From the NCBI RefSeq assembly GCF_005930495.1, contig NZ_SJEX01000028.1, positions 1 through 51,496 of the forward strand: a stretch of 51,496 nucleotides of DNA. The letters run 5' to 3'. This document shows positions 1 through 7,963 of this stretch, piece by piece; the first letter of the stretch is position 1, and each line of letters opens with the position of its first letter. Below the pieces are notes generated by a model, which made no database searches, was not told the origin of the DNA, and saw only the letters and a list, made by a program, of their open reading frames with translations. The position numbers and the translations under genes were made by a program. This stretch comes from Modestobacter excelsi (lineage in GTDB: Bacteria; Actinomycetota; Actinomycetes; Mycobacteriales; Geodermatophilaceae).

Positions 1-19
1 CTTAGCGTCGGCAGCTTCA

Positions 20-71
20 GATGAGGAACAGCTGGACAGCTCTTGAGCCGACGTCCAGACAGTTCCTCATC
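20..71. repeat. inverted repeat in the leader of the response-regulator gene
   Basis: Positions 20-29 (GATGAGGAAC) and 62-71 (GTTCCTCATC) are exact 10-base inverted copies. Inside them a second GGAC/GTCC pair (34-37 and 53-56) could extend the structure. It ends about 40 bp before the response-regulator start. It could be the terminator of a gene to the left or an operator for the two-component operon; the sequence does not decide. Confidence 0.45.
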
Positions 72-113
72 GGGGCACAGGGAACTCGCAGGATCAGGTC
101 GCACAGTCGACGC

Positions 114-854
114 ATGACGACGACCACTCCCCTCACCAGCTCTCGGGCCCAGCTCACCCGCCCCGACGGCAGTGCCCTGCGGGTGCTGGTGGTCGACGAC
201 GAGCCCTCGATCTGCGAGCTGCTGTCCATGGCCCTCCGCTACGAGGGCTGGGACGTCCGCACCGCCTCCGACGGCACCGACGCCGTGCGCGCCGGCCGCG
301 AGTTCCGCCCGGACGCCGTGGTCCTGGACGTCATGCTGCCGGACATGGACGGCCTGGAGGTGCTCCGCCGGCTCCGGGCGGACTCCCCGCTCGTGCCGGT
401 CGTCTTCCTCACCGCCAAGGACGCCCTCGAGGACCGCATCGCCGGGCTCACCGCCGGCGGCGACGACTACGTCACCAAGCCCTTCAGCCTCGAGGAGGTC
501 GCGGCCCGGCTGCGCGGCCTGCTGCGCCGGACCAGCCGCGTGGTGGCCGACGACGGCCTGCTGGTGGTCGGCGACCTGACGCTGGACGAGGAGAGCCACG
601 AGGTGACCCGCGGCGGCGAGGACATCCGGCTCACCGCGACCGAGTTCGAGCTGCTGCGCTACCTGATGCGCAACCCCAAGCGGGTGCTGTCGAAGGCGCA
701 GATCCTCGACCGGGTGTGGCAGTACGACTTCGGCGGCCAGGGCAACATCGTCGAGCTCTACATCTCCTACCTGCGCCGGAAGATCGACGCCGGGCGCACC
801 CCGATGATCCACACGCTGCGCGGCGCCGGGTACGTGATCAAGCCCGCCGCATGA
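114..854 (+). CDS. OmpR/PhoB-family response regulator, PhoP-like
   Basis: This is a two-component response regulator of 246 residues. The receiver domain (about 23-137) shows the acidic pair Asp28/Asp29, phospho-acceptor Asp72 in VVLDVMLPDMDG, the switch Thr100 and Lys122 in DDYVTKPFSLEE. The C-terminal winged helix (about 150-245) includes LTATEFELLRYL and the recognition-helix/wing stretch ISYLRRKID. The spacing and the DDYVTKPFSLEE and YDFGG motifs are close to actinobacterial PhoP/TcrA. I chose the ATG at 114 because a CANNNT box lies 6 nt upstream and the receiver domain begins soon after; an upstream in-frame ATG at 21 would add 31 residues without a domain. The histidine kinase follows after 16 bp, so the two form one operon. 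The signal sensed is unknown. Confidence 0.93.
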   Translation: MTTTTPLTSSRAQLTRPDGSALRVLVVDDEPSICELLSMALRYEGWDVRTASDGTDAVRAGREFRPDAVVLDVMLPDMDGLEVLRRLRADSPLVPVVFLTAKDALEDRIAGLTAGGDDYVTKPFSLEEVAARLRGLLRRTSRVVADDGLLVVGDLTLDEESHEVTRGGEDIRLTATEFELLRYLMRNPKRVLSKAQILDRVWQYDFGGQGNIVELYISYLRRKIDAGRTPMIHTLRGAGYVIKPAA

Positions 855-870
855 CGTCCACACCCTCGCC

Positions 871-2385
871 GTGAGCCGCCGTCCCGGCGGACGGCTCCCC
901 CGGTCGCGCCGGTCGCTGCGCACCCGGCTGCTGGTGGCCTTCGTCGTCCCGCTGGTCGTCGTCCTCGGCCTGGTCGGGATCGCGTCGGTCACCTCGCTGC
1001 GCGCCGAGCTGTTCGGCCAGGTCGACACCCGGCTGGACGCGGTCAGCGCCCGCTCCCGGGGCTACGCCGCGCAGCCGGAGGACGGCCTGCCGCCGCGGCC
1101 GCCGGACGACGGGGACGGCGACGCGGACGGGGAGCCCGGCGGGCTGGGCGCCCGCGGTCAGGGCGAGGGGACGCTGGTGGCCACCGTGGTCGACGGGGTC
1201 TGCACCAGCTCCGGCGTGATCGGGGCGAAGGGCCAGACGGTCGGCCTCACCGACGGGCAGCAGGAGCTGCTCGCCGGTCTCTCCCCGGACGGCGAGCCGG
1301 TCACCGAGGACCTGGGCGGCGACCTCGGCGAGTACCGGCTGGTCGCCGGCACGGCCCCCGACGGCGACGTCCTGGTCAACGGCCTGCCGCTGGGCGGCAC
1401 CGCGGACGCCGTCCGCCGGCTGGTCGCCGTGGAACTGGTCGTCGGGCTCCTCGCCCTCGCCGCCGCCGCGCTGGCCGCGGTGCTGGTCATCCGGCGCACC
1501 CTGCGCCCGCTGGACCGGGTCGCGGCCATCGCGACCCGGGTCTCCGAGCTGCCCCTGGCCAGCGGTGAGGTGCAGCTGGCCGAGCGGGTGCCCCCGGAGG
1601 ACACCGACCCCCGGACCGAGGTCGGTCAGGTCGGGACGGCGCTGAACCGGATGCTGGACCACGTCGAGGGCTCGCTGGCCGCCCGGCAGGAGTCCGAGAC
1701 GCAGGTCCGGCAGTTCGTCGCCGACGCCAGCCACGAGCTGCGCACCCCGCTGGCCTCCATCCGCGGGTACGCCGAACTGGTCCGCCGCCAGCGCGCCGAG
1801 GTGCCCCCCGACGTCGGGCACGCCGTGCGCCGGGTCGAGTCCGAGGCGCTGCGGATGTCGGAGCTGGTGGAGGAACTGCTGCTGCTCGCCCGGCTGGACG
1901 CCGGCCGCGAGCTCACCACCGAGGAGGTCGACCTGACCGCGCTGGTCGTCGACGCCGTCAGCGACGCCCACGTGGCCGGCCCGGCGCACCGCTGGCAGGT
2001 CGACCTGCCCGACTCCCCCGTCGTGGTGCCCGGCGACCCGGCGCGGCTGCAGCAGGTGCTGGTGAACCTGCTGGCGAACGTGCGCAGCCACACCCCCGAC
2101 GGCACGACGGCCACCACCCGGCTGCGCGCCGAGGCCGGTTGGGCGGTGCTGCAGGTGGTCGACGACGGGCCGGGCATCCCAGCCGGCCTGCGGCCGCACG
2201 TCTTCGAGCGCTTCGCCCGCGGCGACGCCTCCCGGTCGCGCACCGCCGGCAGCACCGGGCTCGGGCTGGCCATCGTGCACGCGGTCGTCACCGCGCACGG
2301 TGGCACGGTCGAGGTGACCAGCGAGCCGGGCCGGACGGCGTTCACCGTCCGGCTGCCGCACGCGTCCGAGGGCGCCGGCGTCTGA
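871..2385 (+). CDS. sensor histidine kinase (HAMP, HisKA, HATPase)
   Basis: This is a membrane histidine kinase of 504 residues that should phosphorylate the regulator encoded just upstream. The N-terminus is basic and leads into a first membrane helix (about 17-40). A periplasmic sensor segment rich in Asp, Gly and Pro follows, then a second helix (about 188-210) and a HAMP linker. The HisKA domain carries phospho-acceptor His288 in ASHELRTPLASIRGY. The ATPase domain shows the N box (VNLLANVRSH), DDGPGIP, and a G2 region GSTGLGLAIV. The start is the GTG 16 bp after the regulator's stop; a nearer ATG at 851 meets a stop after seven codons. The gene is convergent with the next one, with an 11-bp gap. 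The ligand cannot be inferred. Confidence 0.93.
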   Translation: MSRRPGGRLPRSRRSLRTRLLVAFVVPLVVVLGLVGIASVTSLRAELFGQVDTRLDAVSARSRGYAAQPEDGLPPRPPDDGDGDADGEPGGLGARGQGEGTLVATVVDGVCTSSGVIGAKGQTVGLTDGQQELLAGLSPDGEPVTEDLGGDLGEYRLVAGTAPDGDVLVNGLPLGGTADAVRRLVAVELVVGLLALAAAALAAVLVIRRTLRPLDRVAAIATRVSELPLASGEVQLAERVPPEDTDPRTEVGQVGTALNRMLDHVEGSLAARQESETQVRQFVADASHELRTPLASIRGYAELVRRQRAEVPPDVGHAVRRVESEALRMSELVEELLLLARLDAGRELTTEEVDLTALVVDAVSDAHVAGPAHRWQVDLPDSPVVVPGDPARLQQVLVNLLANVRSHTPDGTTATTRLRAEAGWAVLQVVDDGPGIPAGLRPHVFERFARGDASRSRTAGSTGLGLAIVHAVVTAHGGTVEVTSEPGRTAFTVRLPHASEGAGV

Positions 2386-2396
2386 CCGCCCCGCCG

Positions 2397-3449
2397 TCAG
2401 GTGCTGGCGTGGTCGGCGGCGACCTGTTCGTAGACCTGGGCGTGCACGCGGCGGACGGCGGCGAGCTGCTCCGCGCGCCAGCCGCGGTCGACCCTGGCCG
2501 GGGCCGGACGGGTCAGCGCCGCCACCACCGCGGAGGTGAGCGAGGCGGTGTCCAGCCCGGTCAGCGGGTCGTTGCCGTAGAGGACGACGTCGGCCCACTG
2601 CTCGGCCTGGTGCCCGCCCGCCGGCACGACCGCCCGGGTGCCGGCGTCCCGGCAGAGCTCGACCCACGACGAGTGGCTGCGTGCCCGCTGCGGCGCGACC
2701 GACACGTGCAGCTCCTGCAGGTGCCGCACCCACTCGTCCGGCCCGGCCGGCCGGCTGCGCACGAGCTCCAGCTCCCCGGCGTCCGCGAGCACGACCAGCT
2801 CCGGCAGTCGGGCGGCGAGGTCGACCTCGGGGTCGACGTCGACCCGCAGCCGGCCACCGCCGTCGACGGCACCGGACAGCGCACTGCGCAGCAGTGCGCC
2901 CGGCTCGGCGACCTCCGGGCCCAGCGCGCCCAGGTGCACCCCGACCAGGCGTGTCTCCCGCCCCACGCCTGGGGTCGGGTCGGCCAGCGACGGGTGGGCC
3001 ACCACGATGGCGGTCCGGCCGAAACGGTCGGCGATCTCGTCGGCGGCGCCCGGGGTGAGGGTGAGCACGACCTCCGCGGTCGCCAGCAGCGCCCGCAGGT
3101 GGGCCTGCGCCCGGGTCCGCGCCGCGCCCGGGTGCGTCCCGGAGTCCGCGCCGTCGACGGCGGCGAGGTCGTGGACGGTGACCACCAGCGGCACGTCGCA
3201 CCGCCGGACCGTCGCCGTCCAGGCGTCCATCTCGCCCACGGTGAGGTGCTCGAACCCGCCGTGCAGGTGCAGCACGTCGACCTCGCCGGTGTGCGCCGCG
3301 AGGTGCGCCGGGTCCAGCCAGGCGCTCGGGGTGCCGCCGGGACCGACGCGCAGCACGCCCTCGGGCAGCACCGCGTCGACGTAGGGCGAGCTGTCCGGGA
3401 CGGACACGACCCGCAGCGGTCGCCGGGGCTCCTCGGGGACTGCGGTCAC
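2397..3449 (-). CDS. glycosyltransferase-like protein (GT-B/GT4 type)
   Basis: A 350-residue cytosolic protein. It has an N-terminal Rossmann-like half (VDVLHLHGGFEHL, PLVVTVHDL) and a C-terminal half with the PEGGTP-like ordering of GT4 enzymes (VSVAPQRARSHSSWVELCRDAGTRAVVPAGGHQAEQW), where an acidic residue would normally contact the nucleotide sugar. Motifs are weak, so donor and acceptor cannot be named and an inactive member is possible. The start is the GTG at 3449; an AGGAGG lies about 11 nt upstream, which is rather far. It stands alone, tail to tail with the histidine kinase gene. Confidence 0.7.
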   Translation of the reverse strand: MTAVPEEPRRPLRVVSVPDSSPYVDAVLPEGVLRVGPGGTPSAWLDPAHLAAHTGEVDVLHLHGGFEHLTVGEMDAWTATVRRCDVPLVVTVHDLAAVDGADSGTHPGAARTRAQAHLRALLATAEVVLTLTPGAADEIADRFGRTAIVVAHPSLADPTPGVGRETRLVGVHLGALGPEVAEPGALLRSALSGAVDGGGRLRVDVDPEVDLAARLPELVVLADAGELELVRSRPAGPDEWVRHLQELHVSVAPQRARSHSSWVELCRDAGTRAVVPAGGHQAEQWADVVLYGNDPLTGLDTASLTSAVVAALTRPAPARVDRGWRAEQLAAVRRVHAQVYEQVAADHAST

Positions 3450-3886
3450 GCGGGCAGACGCCTCCTGCGGTCGAGCACTGCGACGCGGCAGGGGCGGCGC
3501 TCCGGATCGGACGGGTACGGGCCGGAACGGTCCGCCGATCCGCCCTACCCCGCGTGTCCGGACACCAACCGTGCGGCATGGGTCCTGATCACAGGACGGG
3601 GTAGACGTGACCGAGCACGACCTGTCGTCCTACCGCTGCTGTCGGTGAGGTGGGCTGGGACCTACCAGCGGCGGAGCGTCACGGCTCCCCGGACCAGCCG
3701 CTCCCCTCGACCCGAGCGCTGGACACCACCGCACCGCCGCCCGAGGCTGGTGCCCGGGCCGCACGAGACGGGCCCCTGAGCCTGCTGCCGGCCCCCCCCG
3801 ACCGGCAGCACCCGGTCCTGGCTCGGGCCGCCGCTGTTCCCCCAGCGACGGCCCGGGCCGGGCGCTCTCAGCCCTCGGCGGGCAGC
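3450..3886. other. 437-bp gene-free region with palindromes
   Basis: I find no convincing gene here. It holds a perfect 12-bp palindrome GTGTCCGGACAC at 3554-3565 and an inverted repeat GTCCTG-ATCA-CAGGAC at 3582-3597. Both lie 105-150 bp upstream of the glycosyltransferase start and are candidate operators. A GTG-initiated 13-codon reading frame at 3607-3648 ends in Tyr-Arg-Cys-Cys-Arg and has a purine-rich stretch upstream, but nothing else supports it. The right end holds the terminator hairpin of the pca operon at 3783-3810 and a small direct repeat at 3868-3899. Confidence 0.6.
3783..3810 (-). terminator. hairpin terminator of the pca operon
   Basis: TGCTGCCGG at 3783-3791 pairs perfectly with CCGGCAGCA at 3802-3810 around a 10-nt loop. 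It lies about 75 bp beyond the pcaC stop on the transcribed strand. There is no U-tract, which is usual for actinobacteria. Confidence 0.6.
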
Positions 3887-3899
3887 TCAGCCCTCGGCG
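3868..3899. repeat. 13-bp direct repeat over the pcaC stop codon
   Basis: TCAGCCCTCGGCG occurs at 3868-3880 and again at 3887-3899 with a 19-bp period. The right copy contains the pcaC stop codon and its last codons (Ala-Glu-Gly-stop on the minus strand); the left copy is a downstream duplicate. Confidence 0.7.
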
Positions 3900-4303
3900 C
3901 GCAACTCGGCCAGGATCGGCTTCGCGACGGCCAGGGCGTGGTTGGCCGCCGGCACGCCGGCGTAGACGGCGGTGTGCAGGCAGACCTCGGCGATCTCGGC
4001 GTCGGTGAGCCCGTTGTGCACCGCGGCCTTCACGTGCAGGGCGAACTCGTCCCAGTGCCGCAGCGACGCGGTGATCGCCAGGGTGAGCATGCTGCGGGTG
4101 CGCCGGTCCAGCCCCGGCCGCTGCCACAGGTCACCCCAGGCGACCCGGGTGATGAAGTCCTGGAAGTCGGCGGTGAGCGGGGTGACCGCGGCGACGGCGC
4201 GGTCGACGTGCGCGTCGCCCAGCACCTCGCGGCGCACCCGCATCCCGGCGGCGCGCCGCTCGTCGTCGGTGGTCGGGCCCGATCCGTCGTCCGGTTCGCT
4301 CAT
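3887..4303 (-). CDS. pcaC: 4-carboxymuconolactone decarboxylase
   Basis: It converts 4-carboxymuconolactone to 3-oxoadipate enol-lactone, step three after ring opening of protocatechuate. The 138-residue length is normal for stand-alone PcaC. Family motifs are visible: GMRVRREVLGDAHVDRA near the N-terminus, a TRSMLTLAITASL stretch, LHVKAAVHNGLTDAEIAEV and HTAVYAGVPAANHAL with the conserved His. The start ATG overlaps the stop of pcaD (ATGA), so translation is probably coupled. In many actinobacteria PcaD and PcaC are one fused protein, PcaL; here they remain separate in the same order. It is the last gene of the operon. Confidence 0.95.
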   Translation of the reverse strand: MSEPDDGSGPTTDDERRAAGMRVRREVLGDAHVDRAVAAVTPLTADFQDFITRVAWGDLWQRPGLDRRTRSMLTLAITASLRHWDEFALHVKAAVHNGLTDAEIAEVCLHTAVYAGVPAANHALAVAKPILAELRAEG

Positions 4304-5079
4304 CGCTCGTCCCCTGCCGCGTCGAGGTGACCGAGCAGCGCGCCGCTGATCCGCAGCGGCTGCTCGAGGTTGGCCAGGTGCGCGCCCGGGCTGACGGTGA
4401 GCAGCTCGGCGCCGCGGACCCCGTCGGCGATCGCCTGCTGGTGCGCCGGCGGCAACGCCGGGTCCTCGGCGCCGGACACCACCAGCGTCGGGGCGGTGAT
4501 CCGGCCGAGGTCCGCCCGCAGGTCCACGCCGCCGACGACCTCGGCGCAGGCGGCGTAGCCCTCGTCGTCGCAGCCGGCGATCATGCCCTCCAGCCGCGAC
4601 ACCAGGTCGGGGTGCGCCGCGGCGTGGGCCGGGGTCAGCCACCGGCTCACCACGGCCGGCGCGAAGGAGGCGGTGCCGTCGGCCCGGGCGGCGGCCGCCC
4701 GGTCGAGGAACCCCTGCGGCTCGGTCTTCGCCGACGAGCACAGCACCGCCAGCCGGTGCACCCGCTGCGGCTCCCGGGCGGCCAGCCGCAGCGCGGTCAT
4801 CCCGCCCAGCGACAGCCCGACGACGTGCGCCCGCTGTGCGCCGACCCGGTCCAGCAACGACAGGACGTCGTCCACCAGGTCGTCGAGGGTGTACGGCCCG
4901 GCCGGTGCGGGGGACGCCCCGTGCCCGCGGGTGTCGTAGGTGACGACCCGGTACCGCTCGGCCAGCACCGGCACCTGCGGGTCCCACATGGCCCGCGTCG
5001 CGCCCAGGGAGTTGGACAGGACGACGACCGGAGCGTCCTCCGGCCCGTCCACCGTGTGGGAGACCTCGATGGCGGTCAC
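4300..5079 (-). CDS. pcaD: 3-oxoadipate enol-lactonase
   Basis: An alpha/beta hydrolase of 259 residues that opens 3-oxoadipate enol-lactone to 3-oxoadipate. The nucleophile is Ser90 in VVGLSLGGM. The catalytic acid and base are likely Asp206 (SGAEDPALPP) and His234 (SPGAHLANLEQP), and an oxyanion-hole region lies at VVLSNSLGATRAMW. The GTG start overlaps the pcaB stop (GTGA), and the stop overlaps the pcaC start. Length and position between pcaB and pcaC make the assignment firm. Confidence 0.95.
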   Translation of the reverse strand: MTAIEVSHTVDGPEDAPVVVLSNSLGATRAMWDPQVPVLAERYRVVTYDTRGHGASPAPAGPYTLDDLVDDVLSLLDRVGAQRAHVVGLSLGGMTALRLAAREPQRVHRLAVLCSSAKTEPQGFLDRAAAARADGTASFAPAVVSRWLTPAHAAAHPDLVSRLEGMIAGCDDEGYAACAEVVGGVDLRADLGRITAPTLVVSGAEDPALPPAHQQAIADGVRGAELLTVSPGAHLANLEQPLRISGALLGHLDAAGDER

Positions 5080-6407
5080 GGGCGTCCTCCCTGGACAGCG
5101 ATGACGTGGGCCGCGAGTGCGGCGTCCACCTGGGCACCGGCCTCGCCGACGTCCGGCGTGGCGTCGGCGACCAGCGCGGCGCCGTCGACGTCGGCGTGCT
5201 CGAGCACGACGTCGAGCAGCGGCCGGCCCTCGCGCGCGGCGGTGCGGACGGCGGCGGACGCGGCGTCGTGCGCGGCGCCGGCACCCAGCGACGGGGTGAG
5301 CGCCTCGGCGAGGGCGCGGGCCAGCTGCGGGTCACCCGCCGCGGTCACCGCCGCCGCCATGCGGGTGGTGTCCAGCTGCAGGTCACCGAGGCACTCGGTC
5401 AGCCAGGAGGCCGCCGACCCGACGGTGCCGAGCAGCTCGGTCAGCGTCGGCCACTCCACGTGCCAGGTTCCCGCGCCGCGCTCGTGCTCCTGCTCCATGG
5501 CGGCGTAGAGCGTCGCCACCAGGCCGGGAGCGCGGCGGGCGCACGCCCGGGCGGAGACTGCCGCGACCGGGTTGTTCTTGTGCGGCATCGCCGACGAGCC
5601 GCCCCGGCGGGCGGAGACCTCGGTGGCCTCGGCGACCTCGCTCTGCGCCAGCAGGACGACGTCCACGGCGATCGTCGCCACCACCCCGGCGGCCGCGCCG
5701 AGGACCCCGGCGACGTCGGCGATGGGCAGCCGCACGGTGAACCAGGGGACGTCGGTGACCGCCAGCCCCAGCTCGGCGGCGAGCTCGCGGCGCAGGTCGA
5801 CCCCGGAGCCGGAGCTGGCGGCCAGCGTGCCCACGGCGCCGCCGTACTGCACCGGCAGCGAGCCGCTCACCGCGGTGAGCCGCGCCCGGACGCCGTCCAG
5901 GCCGGCCAGCCAGGTGGCGGCCTTGAGCCCGACGGTGATCGGCAGCGCCTGCTGCAGCAGCGTGCGGCCCATCAGCAGGTCGTCGCGGTGCTCGGCGGCC
6001 AGCCGGGCGCACGCCTCGGCCGCCGTGGCCAGGTCGGCCTCGATCAGCTGCAGGCCACGCCGGGCCAGCAGCACCGCCGCGGTGTCCACGACGTCCTGGC
6101 TGGTCGCGCCGACGTGCACGGCGCGGGCGGCGTGCGGGCCGACGGCGTCCTGCAGCGCCCGCACCAGCGGTGGCACCGGGTTGCCGGCGTCCGCGGCGCG
6201 GTCGTACACCGCGGTGAGGTCGAGGCCGGCGGGATCGGCGCAGACCCGGCTCACCTCGTCGGCCGCCGTCCCGGCCACCAGGCCCACCCGGCCGGCGGCC
6301 CGGGCGAGCGCGCCCTCCACCTCGAGTAGGGCCACCAGCCACGGATCCGCCGCCGGGCCGCCGGCCGACACGGGGCCGCGGGCGAAGGTCGCGTCGAGGA
6401 TGCTCAC
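5076..6407 (-). CDS. pcaB: 3-carboxy-cis,cis-muconate cycloisomerase
   Basis: A 443-residue member of the fumarase/aspartase superfamily that lactonises 3-carboxy-cis,cis-muconate. The superfamily signature is GGSSAMPHKNNPVAAVSARAC; the bacterial class II PcaB enzymes share it with adenylosuccinate lyase (purB in this same window is a distant relative). An early HVGATSQDVVDT motif supplies the conserved His and Ser/Thr region. The GTG start is 25 bp after the pcaG stop, and the end overlaps pcaD by 4 bp. The enzyme is cytosolic and tetrameric in known relatives. Confidence 0.95.
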   Translation of the reverse strand: MSILDATFARGPVSAGGPAADPWLVALLEVEGALARAAGRVGLVAGTAADEVSRVCADPAGLDLTAVYDRAADAGNPVPPLVRALQDAVGPHAARAVHVGATSQDVVDTAAVLLARRGLQLIEADLATAAEACARLAAEHRDDLLMGRTLLQQALPITVGLKAATWLAGLDGVRARLTAVSGSLPVQYGGAVGTLAASSGSGVDLRRELAAELGLAVTDVPWFTVRLPIADVAGVLGAAAGVVATIAVDVVLLAQSEVAEATEVSARRGGSSAMPHKNNPVAAVSARACARRAPGLVATLYAAMEQEHERGAGTWHVEWPTLTELLGTVGSAASWLTECLGDLQLDTTRMAAAVTAAGDPQLARALAEALTPSLGAGAAHDAASAAVRTAAREGRPLLDVVLEHADVDGAALVADATPDVGEAGAQVDAALAAHVIAVQGGRP

Positions 6408-6432
6408 GCACGCATCCTGTCGGGTCGCCCGG

Positions 6433-7110
6433 TCACACCGCGAAGAAGACGGTCTCGTCGTCCCCCTGCAGGTGGATGTCGAGCACGTACCCGTCGTCGC
6501 TGGGCCGGGCGATCAGGGTCCGGCGGGAGGCGTCGTCGGGCAGCGCGGCCAGGACGTCGTCCTCGGCGTTGGCGTCGGCCTCGTCGGCGAAGTAGATCCG
6601 GGTGACGACCCGGTCGAGCAGCCCGCGGGCGAACACCGAGACGTCGACGTGCGGCGCCTGCAGCCCGCCCTTGCCGTCGTCGACCCGGCCCGGCTTGAGC
6701 GTGAGGATGCCGTACTCACCCGCCGGCTCGACGGTGTGCGACCGGCCGAAGCCGCGGAAGCCGGGGTACCGCCGTTCGCCCTGCGGCGCGTCGGGGTGGT
6801 CGAAGCGACCGTCCGGGTCGGCCTGCCAGGTCTCGATCATGGCGTCGGGCACCAGGTCGCCGTTGCCGTCGAACACCCGACCGCGCAGCCAGATGGCGCC
6901 CTCGGTGCCCTCGGCCACGGCGTGCGGACCGTCCGCCCAGGTGAGGCCGATGGACAGGTACGGCCCGACCGTGGCACTCGGCGTGAGACCGAGCTGGAAC
7001 GGCTCGTCCAGGAAGCCCGAGCCCCGCCGCGGCGTGCCCGGGCGGCGGTCGTTGGTCTCGTTCGCGTTGCGGACCTGCGGGGAGAGGTGGTCGATCTGAT
7101 GTGCGGTCAC
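6433..7110 (-). CDS. pcaG: protocatechuate 3,4-dioxygenase alpha subunit
   Basis: The alpha subunit of the intradiol dioxygenase, 225 residues from the GTG at 7110. GGAGG sits 6 nt before this GTG. Motifs shared with the beta subunit are present (TVGPYLSIGL, ETWQADPDGRF, GILTLKPG, QAPHVDVSVFARGLLDRVVTRIYF). The four iron ligands of the beta subunit are not all kept, as expected for alpha. An in-frame ATG at 7200 would add 30 residues encoded by the inserted element between pcaH and pcaG; this longer frame may reflect translational coupling and is not likely to be native protein. Confidence 0.93.
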   Translation of the reverse strand: MTAHQIDHLSPQVRNANETNDRRPGTPRRGSGFLDEPFQLGLTPSATVGPYLSIGLTWADGPHAVAEGTEGAIWLRGRVFDGNGDLVPDAMIETWQADPDGRFDHPDAPQGERRYPGFRGFGRSHTVEPAGEYGILTLKPGRVDDGKGGLQAPHVDVSVFARGLLDRVVTRIYFADEADANAEDDVLAALPDDASRRTLIARPSDDGYVLDIHLQGDDETVFFAV

Positions 7111-7205
7111 GCGACACCTCCGGCGCGATTCCGCGCCTCGTTCCGCTCCTCGGTCGCTGGCGCTCCCTGCGATGCTCGCTCCGCTGTCATCACGCGACAT
7201 CTCCG
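7107..7205. mobile_element. MIRU-like element splitting the pcaH/pcaG junction
   Basis: A 16-bp sequence, read on the minus strand as CGGAGRTGTCGCGTGA, occurs at 7205-7190 (end of pcaH, containing its TGA) and at 7122-7107 (ribosome site and GTG of pcaG), differing at one base. The 67 bp between the copies are rich in GAGCG/CGAGC words and include the inverted repeat GGCGCG-ATTC-CGCGCC at 7122-7137. Removing one copy plus the insert would restore a GTGA stop/start overlap, like most junctions in this window. No stop occurs in the pcaG frame through the insert. Only one copy is present here. Confidence 0.6.
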
Positions 7206-7957
7206 TCGTCGTCGGTCTCGAACGGGGTCTGGTCGGTGCCCCGCAGGACGATGTCCCAGTGGAAGGCCAGCGCCCAGTTGTCCTGGGTGCGGTCCAGGTC
7301 GAACGTGGCGATCGCGCGGTGCCGGGCCGACGGCGGGATGGCGTTGAAGATCGGGTCCTGCCAGAACAGCGGGTCGCCCGGGAAGTACATCTGGGTGACC
7401 AGCCGCTGGGTGAACGCCCGCCCGAAGAGGCTGAAGTGGATGTGCGCCGGTCGCCAGGCGTTGTGGTGGTTGCCCCACGGGTAGGCGCCGGGCTGGATGG
7501 TGGTGAACTCGTACCGGCCCAGGCTGTCGGTCATCACCCGGCCCAGGCCGTCGAAGTGCGGGTCCAGCGGCGCCGGCCAGTTGTCCCCCACGTGCCGGTA
7601 CCGGCCGGCCGCGTTGGCCTGCCACACCTCCACCAGGGTGTCGGGCACCGGGCGGCCGTCGCTGTCGAGCACCCGGCCGAAGACGTTGATCCGCTGCCCC
7701 TGCGCCTCCCCGCCCATCCGCAGGGTGAGGTCCGCGTCGGCCGCAGTGACCCGGTCCTCGCCGAGCACCGGCCCGGTGACCTCGGTGAGCCGCTGCGGCA
7801 GGTCGACGGGGGTGCGCAGCGGGGCGCGCAGGGCGGTGCTGCGGTAGCCGGCGTACGCGACGGGGGTCCGCCGGTCGTCGGACTCCCGGAGGTAGCGCGG
7901 CAGTTCGAGTGCGCTGTCCGCCGCCGGCCGCGGCGCGCGAGATGTGGTCCCGGTCAT
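7190..7957 (-). CDS. pcaH: protocatechuate 3,4-dioxygenase beta subunit
   Basis: The iron-bearing subunit of the enzyme that cleaves protocatechuate to 3-carboxy-cis,cis-muconate. At 255 residues it is a little longer than the family norm at the C-terminus. All four Fe(III) ligands are visible: Tyr120 (AAGRYRHVGDNW), Tyr159 (QPGAYPWGNH), His172 and His174 (RPAHIHFSLFG). The N-terminal RTPVAYAGYRSTALRAP is typical of PcaH. The ATG at 7957 has a TACGGT box 6 nt upstream, so the mRNA is probably leaderless. This is the first gene of pcaHGBDC, divergent from the IclR regulator, which is the likely regulator. Confidence 0.96.
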   Translation of the reverse strand: MTGTTSRAPRPAADSALELPRYLRESDDRRTPVAYAGYRSTALRAPLRTPVDLPQRLTEVTGPVLGEDRVTAADADLTLRMGGEAQGQRINVFGRVLDSDGRPVPDTLVEVWQANAAGRYRHVGDNWPAPLDPHFDGLGRVMTDSLGRYEFTTIQPGAYPWGNHHNAWRPAHIHFSLFGRAFTQRLVTQMYFPGDPLFWQDPIFNAIPPSARHRAIATFDLDRTQDNWALAFHWDIVLRGTDQTPFETDDDGDVA

Positions 7958-7963
7958 GCCCGG

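Noticed and set aside
838-3579. A 913-residue open frame on the minus strand across the two-component genes
   Set aside because: Arg/Gly/Pro-rich sequence without domains, opposite the clear kinase gene; a product of high GC content.
3607-3648. A 13-codon GTG frame ending Tyr-Arg-Cys-Cys-Arg, possibly a leader peptide
   Set aside because: No cysteine-related gene or attenuator hairpin follows on the same strand; too short to support.
7110-7200. Extended PcaG start at the ATG at 7200
   Set aside because: The extra 30 residues are encoded by the inserted element; GGAGG and homology support the GTG at 7110.
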